Shown: positions 59,454 through 64,000 of the stretch, in pieces
How the letters are laid out: every line of letters starts with the position of its first letter
Numbering within the stretch: the stretch's first letter is position 1
Source of the DNA: Filosporella fistucella
Lineage: Eukaryota; Ascomycota; Leotiomycetes; Helotiales
Reading direction: 5' to 3'
NCBI GenBank assembly: GCA_030077755.1
Contig: JAQJZZ010000019.1
Coordinates: 1,500,501 to 1,564,500 of the forward strand
Length of the DNA: 64,000 nt
Program-made: the position numbers and the translations under genes
Notes under the pieces: generated by a model
Databases searched by the model: none
What the model saw: the letters and a program-made list of their open reading frames with translations, nothing else
Told to the model about the DNA's origin: nothing

Positions 59454-60551
59454 CTAAAAACGATGCGGACTTCCGGAATTTGTTCTCGAGTGGCCATTGT
59501 GTCCTGGCATTGGAGGTGGGTTCTCGCCATCAATAAGGTCCTCCAGATATGCACTTGGTGCTCGCTCATTTCCACCGTATCCTTGAGTCAGATTCAAGGT
59601 ACTGGAGCTAGCCATATGTCCTCTGTCACCAGCGGCAAAAGCAGGACTGTCTGGTGGCGAAGGGCCCATACTCCTAGCTCTGCTGTATCCCTGACTTTGT
59701 GGACCAAGATTTGACAAAGAGATTGATTGACCGTGTCCTCCTCCGAGCGGAACATGTTGTTGACCATTTCCAGCTACAGCGGAACCAGCTGCGTAATATC
59801 CAGAAGGAAGATAATTCGAGCCACGGTTTCCGGGGTTTGTAAGTCCAGCACCCTGGGCAGTAGGAGAAAAGAATAGATTTGCTGTGCTTGCAGCCCCAGA
59901 AGCAGTTGTAGGTCGTCCTCCCTTCTTTCCACCCTTTCCTCCCAAACCAGACAACGAAATTGTAGAATCTCTATCAGAGTATTTATAGAATCCACCAGGA
60001 GGAGCAGGAGTACGGAAAAGTGCCTTGCTGTCGGTCATATTCTGCGCCAATGCAGCGCGTTTGACTGATCGATGTAGAGACCATGCAACCAATCCACGCC
60101 AGAGAAGAACACTCATTGCCATGAATCCTAGAATGGCTCCCACAGCGATGAAAACAGTTCCGTCTGGCAGGTTGCTAGTCTGCATAAATGGTGCATTTGA
60201 GGTTGGTGGAACAGATATCGTGACAGGCTGAACAGCGCCAGATAGCTTTGGCAGACCAGTAGGCAAAGCACCATCATCAGTAGCCGTCGTTCCAGTAATT
60301 GCCGGAACGGATCCTGCCGACGTGGTAGCTGTCGTCCCTCCAGTAATAACAGCACTCGGACTCCTTGAGGTGTTCGAAGTGTTGGAAGTAGTAGTTTTCG
60401 CAGTGTTTGCTGTCGTCTTCGCTGTAGTCGTAGGGACAGTACTGGCGGTACTCAAATCAGGTAATTGACTCGATCCTTGTGCAGCACTCATCGCGGCGAG
60501 AGAAAGAACAGCAGCCGCTGACAGTAATGATGAATTCCGTACGAGCCTCAT
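59454..60551 (-). CDS. CSI2-like chitin-synthesis regulator, type I membrane protein
   Basis: An intron-free frame of 365 residues from the ATG at 60551 (MRLVRNSSLLSAAAVLSLAA), a signal peptide with AQG as the likely cleavage site; the longer frame before it has no ATG. A Thr/Ser-rich extracellular stretch (about residues 30-130) leads to the conserved block GAVQPVTISVPPTSNAPFMQ and NLPDGTVFIAVGAILGF, which contains the single membrane helix (VFIAVGAILGFMAMSVLLW). The cytosolic tail is Gly/Ser/Pro-rich (SGLGGKGGKKGGR) and ends GSPHRF. This matches fungal orthologues of yeast Csi2, implicated in chitin deposition at the septum. It lies near FCF1 and BIG1; BIG1 is also a wall-synthesis gene. 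Confidence 0.85.
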   Translation of the reverse strand: MRLVRNSSLLSAAAVLSLAAMSAAQGSSQLPDLSTASTVPTTTAKTTANTAKTTTSNTSNTSRSPSAVITGGTTATTSAGSVPAITGTTATDDGALPTGLPKLSGAVQPVTISVPPTSNAPFMQTSNLPDGTVFIAVGAILGFMAMSVLLWRGLVAWSLHRSVKRAALAQNMTDSKALFRTPAPPGGFYKYSDRDSTISLSGLGGKGGKKGGRPTTASGAASTANLFFSPTAQGAGLTNPGNRGSNYLPSGYYAAGSAVAGNGQQHVPLGGGHGQSISLSNLGPQSQGYSRARSMGPSPPDSPAFAAGDRGHMASSSTLNLTQGYGGNERAPSAYLEDLIDGENPPPMPGHNGHSRTNSGSPHRF

Positions 60552-61315
60552 GATGTATGATGTATAATATGTGATGCTATCCAAGGCAAAAGTGTATCCA
60601 AAGCGTGTTGGGTGTCGTCGCAGAAGGCTGCGATCCTTTAAATCTTTGTTTGTTGATGCTTAGAAGAGCAGTCGTGAATGTGAAGGAGGCAAATTGTCGT
60701 AACCTGGACAGATCCCCCAGTTCCGGATAATTCTGCTGCAGCGAAAGGATGTAAACTGTTGTGCCAGATAGAATCAAAGGTGGAGGTGGTCGAAGTTGTA
60801 CAGGCAAATCCTGTTGTCTCAATTCAACAAGGGATGCGAGATGGCCGATCGTTCGGAATTAATTGCTTTTCCTGCTAGCCACTTCTGCAATGTAGGTGAT
60901 GTTATAATCGTGAGTCGTGAAAAATACGTTGAGAAGAAGAAGAGGAGCGATGAACGAGTGTTGGCAGGATTTGAATCCTGCGATGTTTGCTTGGCCTCGT
61001 AAAAGGGATGGAGTGATGGTTCTTCACTTCTCGTGTTCGTCGTGACCTCTTCGCTCAAGTTCCTGCATTCTCCAACTATTGCCTGATTGAGTTTAGCCGG
61101 GGCGATCCACCAAAAATAGAGTCGTTCGGGGCAACCAGAAAGATAGGCGGTGAACTTTGGCAGTATGATGCGAATTTCGATTTTTTGACTTCAAGATCTT
61201 TGAGCCGCATTTACGATTGGATGCCAGACAGAGGCTACATTTGACCACAACACTACCACCTCGCAGACTCTCGACTGAAACGCTACTGTCGCGAAGTATC
61301 AATCCCGCTTTCATC
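60552..61315. other. Intergenic; tRNA-Leu-like fragment on minus strand
   Basis: No gene. On the minus strand at 60956-60981 the sequence GCAGGATTCAAATCCTGCCA (continuing ACACTC) resembles the T arm and 3' acceptor end of tRNA-Leu with two inserted bases; no 5' half is present. The region is otherwise the shared upstream zone of CSI2-like (minus) and FCF1 (plus). Confidence 0.35.
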
Positions 61316-62010
61316 ATGGGAAGCGCAAAGCGGACCCGCAAATTTGGAGCTGTGAGCCTTTTCAATCCTCTCCCCGCCATAATACTGACCCCTCTAGGTC
61401 AAACGTCTAATCGGCCAAAATGATTCGAGGCTGAAGAAGAATCAATCGAAGGGCGAAGAAGAAACCAAGAAAAAGGAGAAAGAGAATCAGGTTATACGAG
61501 AAGTGTATGTGCTGCCTTTTCCTATTTACTATCTATATTCTGCATTTATACTAATATATCTTCAGGCCCCAGGTTTCCTCCGCCCTCTTCTTTCAGTACA
61601 ACACCGCTCTCGTACCACCCTATTCCGTCCTCGTAGATACCAATTTCCTCTCCCACACCGTTCAACGCAAACTTCCTCTCCTAGAAACCCTCATGGACAC
61701 ATTCTACGCCAAAGCTATTCCTGTCATCACCTCTTGCGTTATGGCCGAGTTGGAAAAGCTGGGTCCAAAATACAGGATCGCATTAAGGATAGCTAGGGAT
61801 GAGAGATGGGAGAGATTACGTTGTGATCATAAGGGTGTGTATGCAGATGATTGTATCGTGGACAGAGTGATGAAGAGCAAGATCTATATTGTAGCTACGA
61901 ACGATCGCGATCTGAAGAGAAGAGTTAGAAAGGTACCTGGTGTGCCTATAGTCAGTGTTGCGAGGGGTAAATATGTTGTTGAGAGGTTGCCGGATGCGCC
62001 TGAGAAGTAG
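61316..62010 (+). CDS. rRNA-processing protein FCF1 (PIN-domain, SSU processome)
   Basis: Three exons (61316-61351, 61398-61504, 61566-62010) close to 195 residues, the usual size of Fcf1/Utp24. It starts MGSAKRTRKFGA, and the basic N-terminus continues VKRLIGQNDSRLKKNQ. The PIN domain begins with the canonical YSVLVDTNFLSHTVQRKLPL (first catalytic Asp in VDTNF). Further acidic residues are seen in CVMAELEKLG, YADDCIVDRV and IVATNDRDLKRRVRKVPGVP, so the nuclease site appears intact. Fcf1 makes the early cleavages in pre-18S rRNA in the nucleolus. Highly conserved, essential in yeast. It is a firm anchor for placing this contig among fungi. Confidence 0.97.
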
Positions 62011-63078
62011 GTGAGCGGGAATAGGAAAGCATTCATGGGTGGCGTTCTGGCGGGAAGAAAATTAGCATTTTTGGAGTTGGTGGATTTCTGGAGTTTTGAA
62101 ACCAGCTGTCTATAACTCAAATTTTGTTGAGACCTGGGACATTTGCAAGACGTCAAATCAATGTATTTCCCATCTCCGTTGCAGAAATTCTTGGTGGGCT
62201 TTGGGCTATGCCTAAGCTGTCTTGGGGAGTCAGAGAAGCATTGGTACTGGGCAAAAAGATTATGCTTCAGAAACACGATTTGAAAGTAATGAAAGCTTTT
62301 CAACCTTGTACATTTCGTATTTACATTTCGTGTTGAAAGTTGCCACTTCAAACCGTGCTCTCAAACCTATCGGATTTTCAAAGAACACGTTTTCTCTCTC
62401 GAGATGGCTTTCAGAATCCACAATTTCCCGTTGCTGTAATTTTCGCTTTTTCTCTATTCGGACCATAGACCATTTCCTCATCCACGACATGTGGTAGGAT
62501 TATTCACCAACTATCTTTTTTCTTCGGGTTTCAGCAGGATTGCTTGAGACGGTGAGTCTCCCTAAACACGTATAGTCAGGGCTCAAATGATACACTGTAT
62601 CATATTAGATCTTGATGATAGCTTGTATCTAGGTAGTAATAGAATATGATACGGAAGGAGTAAGGAGTAAGGGGAGTTACTGGTAATCGCATCAAATATA
62701 GGTAGTAAACACATTCTTTCAGCTAGCTGTGCAGTCATTTGCTTTCTGTAAATCTCCAAGTCACTCGTGCTAACTAGCAAGCTTCGATTTTAGAACTCCG
62801 CTCTGAACATTGCATACCAAGAATATACACATCTCTGCGTGCACGAAAACATATTCACCCCTTGGGAATAGTCCTATTTTCACAATATGCGGAGCAGCAG
62901 ACAGATTTCGAAATAATCAACACTTTCATATCAACCTTGGTAATCATACCATCTATTGATCCCATCCCAAACCCCGTAGACCACAATACAATCACGCGAA
63001 TCTCACTCCCATAAAAGAAATACTTGCTATCATACTTTATACACATCTGCATCAATACTCTCTTACAAGATCATTTCT
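62011..63078. other. Intergenic between convergent genes
   Basis: 3' flanks of FCF1 and of the BIG1-like gene. No gene or repeat seen in 1.07 kb. Confidence 0.5.
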
Positions 63079-64000
63079 CTACTGCTGTTTCTTCTGTGCA
63101 GCTGGTCCCATCTCCTTGTCAAAAGCTCCGTAGCTGACTTCCAAACTGCCGAGTGCACTCATTCCAACGCCGAGAATAGAGAGGAGAATGGCTCCCACGA
63201 CGAGTCCATGGAAGATACCTGGTTATGTGATTAGTTTGTATAGCAAACCCAAAAGTATTCGGCTTACCAGGTGATAGGAACTGATACTTTTCGAATAGAG
63301 GTCTTGTATCAGTACTATTTGCAAACGCTGGTTCATGCCTGGCAAACATATCTCGCTTCAGATCCATACGGAAAGGTTCATCGAATGCCGCTTCGTAAGT
63401 AACAGGATTGTCTTCAGTGGATGGTGTAGTTGTGTAGATAACTGTATACTTGTATCCCTTTGGCAAATCCTTCAACACAGCGTTGAAGAGCTCGTTGTCT
63501 ATTACTTATCAGCGAGAGCTCCTTTGTAATTGACGACTTCATACCTCTATCAGCCATTGTGCGGATATCATCAGGTCGCTCAGCCCATCTTACAACCATA
63601 GCCTCGTTTCCTTTTCTCGCAGCAAATACCTCTGCTGGATAGACGTGATTTGTAATTTTAGCAGCGCATTTCTCCTCGAGATACGCAGCCAGATCATCTG
63701 CATCCACTCTTTCCATTCCCATAACTTCTCTCACCAGCATCCTAGTCTGTACGGCTGGATTCGATATCGCTTTTGCAAGATGGGGAGCATTCAATGATAG
63801 CTCAGAGGGAGAGACTGAAGGGGTCGAGATGATGTAGTAGATTTCGGAGCTGCATTCTGAAAGCACCTCTCTAACGCTGGAAAGAAGCTGACTTTTCGAT
63901 TGTAATTGCAAAGTTGATTCCTGCCTCAATTTGCTCGAGATCTCATTTCTGCTCATCTGCTATCAGCCATGTCCTAGATTCATACTCTGTCAAAAGCTAC
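63079..64000 (-). CDS. BIG1-like ER protein for cell-wall glucan synthesis (5' end cut)
   Basis: The window end removes the first exon with its signal peptide. The visible exons run from about 63950 to the stop at 63079. The lumenal part begins after an acceptor near 63950 (QSKSQLLSSVREVLSECSSE) and continues through LEEKCAAKITNHVYPAE and YKYTVIYTTTPSTEDNPVTY. Two introns lie near 63490-63550 and 63210-63270. The C-terminus has the single membrane helix (LVVGAILLSILGVGMSALGS) followed by the family ending SYGAFDKEMGPAAQKKQQ. In yeast Big1 is an ER membrane protein needed for beta-1,6-glucan. The next gene to the left on the same strand is CSI2-like, also a wall-synthesis gene. Confidence 0.9.

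Noticed and set aside
1..64000. CRISPR arrays, bacterial operons and secondary-metabolite backbone genes
   Set aside because: None seen: no spaced direct repeats of that kind, all genes have eukaryotic introns, and no polyketide, peptide or terpene synthase is present despite the AflR-like regulator.

Overview
This 64 kb window is chromosomal DNA of a filamentous ascomycete (Pezizomycotina). The evidence is short spliceosomal introns (about 45-110 nt, GTAAGT-type donors) in nearly every gene, many fungal regulators (Zn2Cys6, bZIP), HET-domain genes, an RTA1 protein, FCF1, BIG1 and CSI2 orthologues, and a nuclear tRNA-His with a 9-nt intron. Leotiomycetes is my guess from general sequence feel, not something I can prove. 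Most gene models below were joined by hand across introns with phase checked; where the phase would not close I say so.

Layout. 1.3-9.1 kb: a Zn2Cys6 regulator (-), a zinc-cluster-less regulator-like protein (+) and a cAMP-receptor-like GPCR (+). 9.6-14 kb: a possibly broken membrane-anchored gene and a conserved fungal protein of unknown function. 15-21.5 kb: an RTA1 membrane protein divergent from a Zn2Cys6 regulator, a 161-bp MITE, a bZIP regulator, and an AKR7-type aldo/keto reductase convergent with it. 22.6-30 kb: an unknown gene, a degenerate 152-bp tandem repeat, an A+T-rich relic with a stop-riddled ghost frame, and a decayed HET gene. 30-38 kb: an orphan membrane protein, an INSIG-family protein and one intact gene carrying two HET domains in tandem.

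38.4-47.3 kb is the most system-like region. A Zn2Cys6 regulator, a short-chain dehydrogenase and a dienelactone hydrolase lie in series on the minus strand, and an allantoate-permease-type MFS transporter is divergent from the hydrolase. This set looks like a small catabolic cluster for an organic acid, lactone or aromatic-derived substrate (inference). 47.6-54.2 kb: a secreted Thr-rich protein with a stop/intron ambiguity, then a DHA14 drug-type exporter divergent from its own AflR-like Zn2Cys6 regulator, with CGG-type sites between them. 54.8-64 kb: a protein with two Cys-rich motifs, tRNA-His(GTG), and three housekeeping or cell-wall genes: CSI2, FCF1 and BIG1 (cut by the window end).

Seven of about 25 genes are transcriptional regulators or regulator-like, several of them beside a transporter or enzyme. 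The region therefore reads as an accessory, environment-sensing block that grades into conserved genes at the right-hand end.
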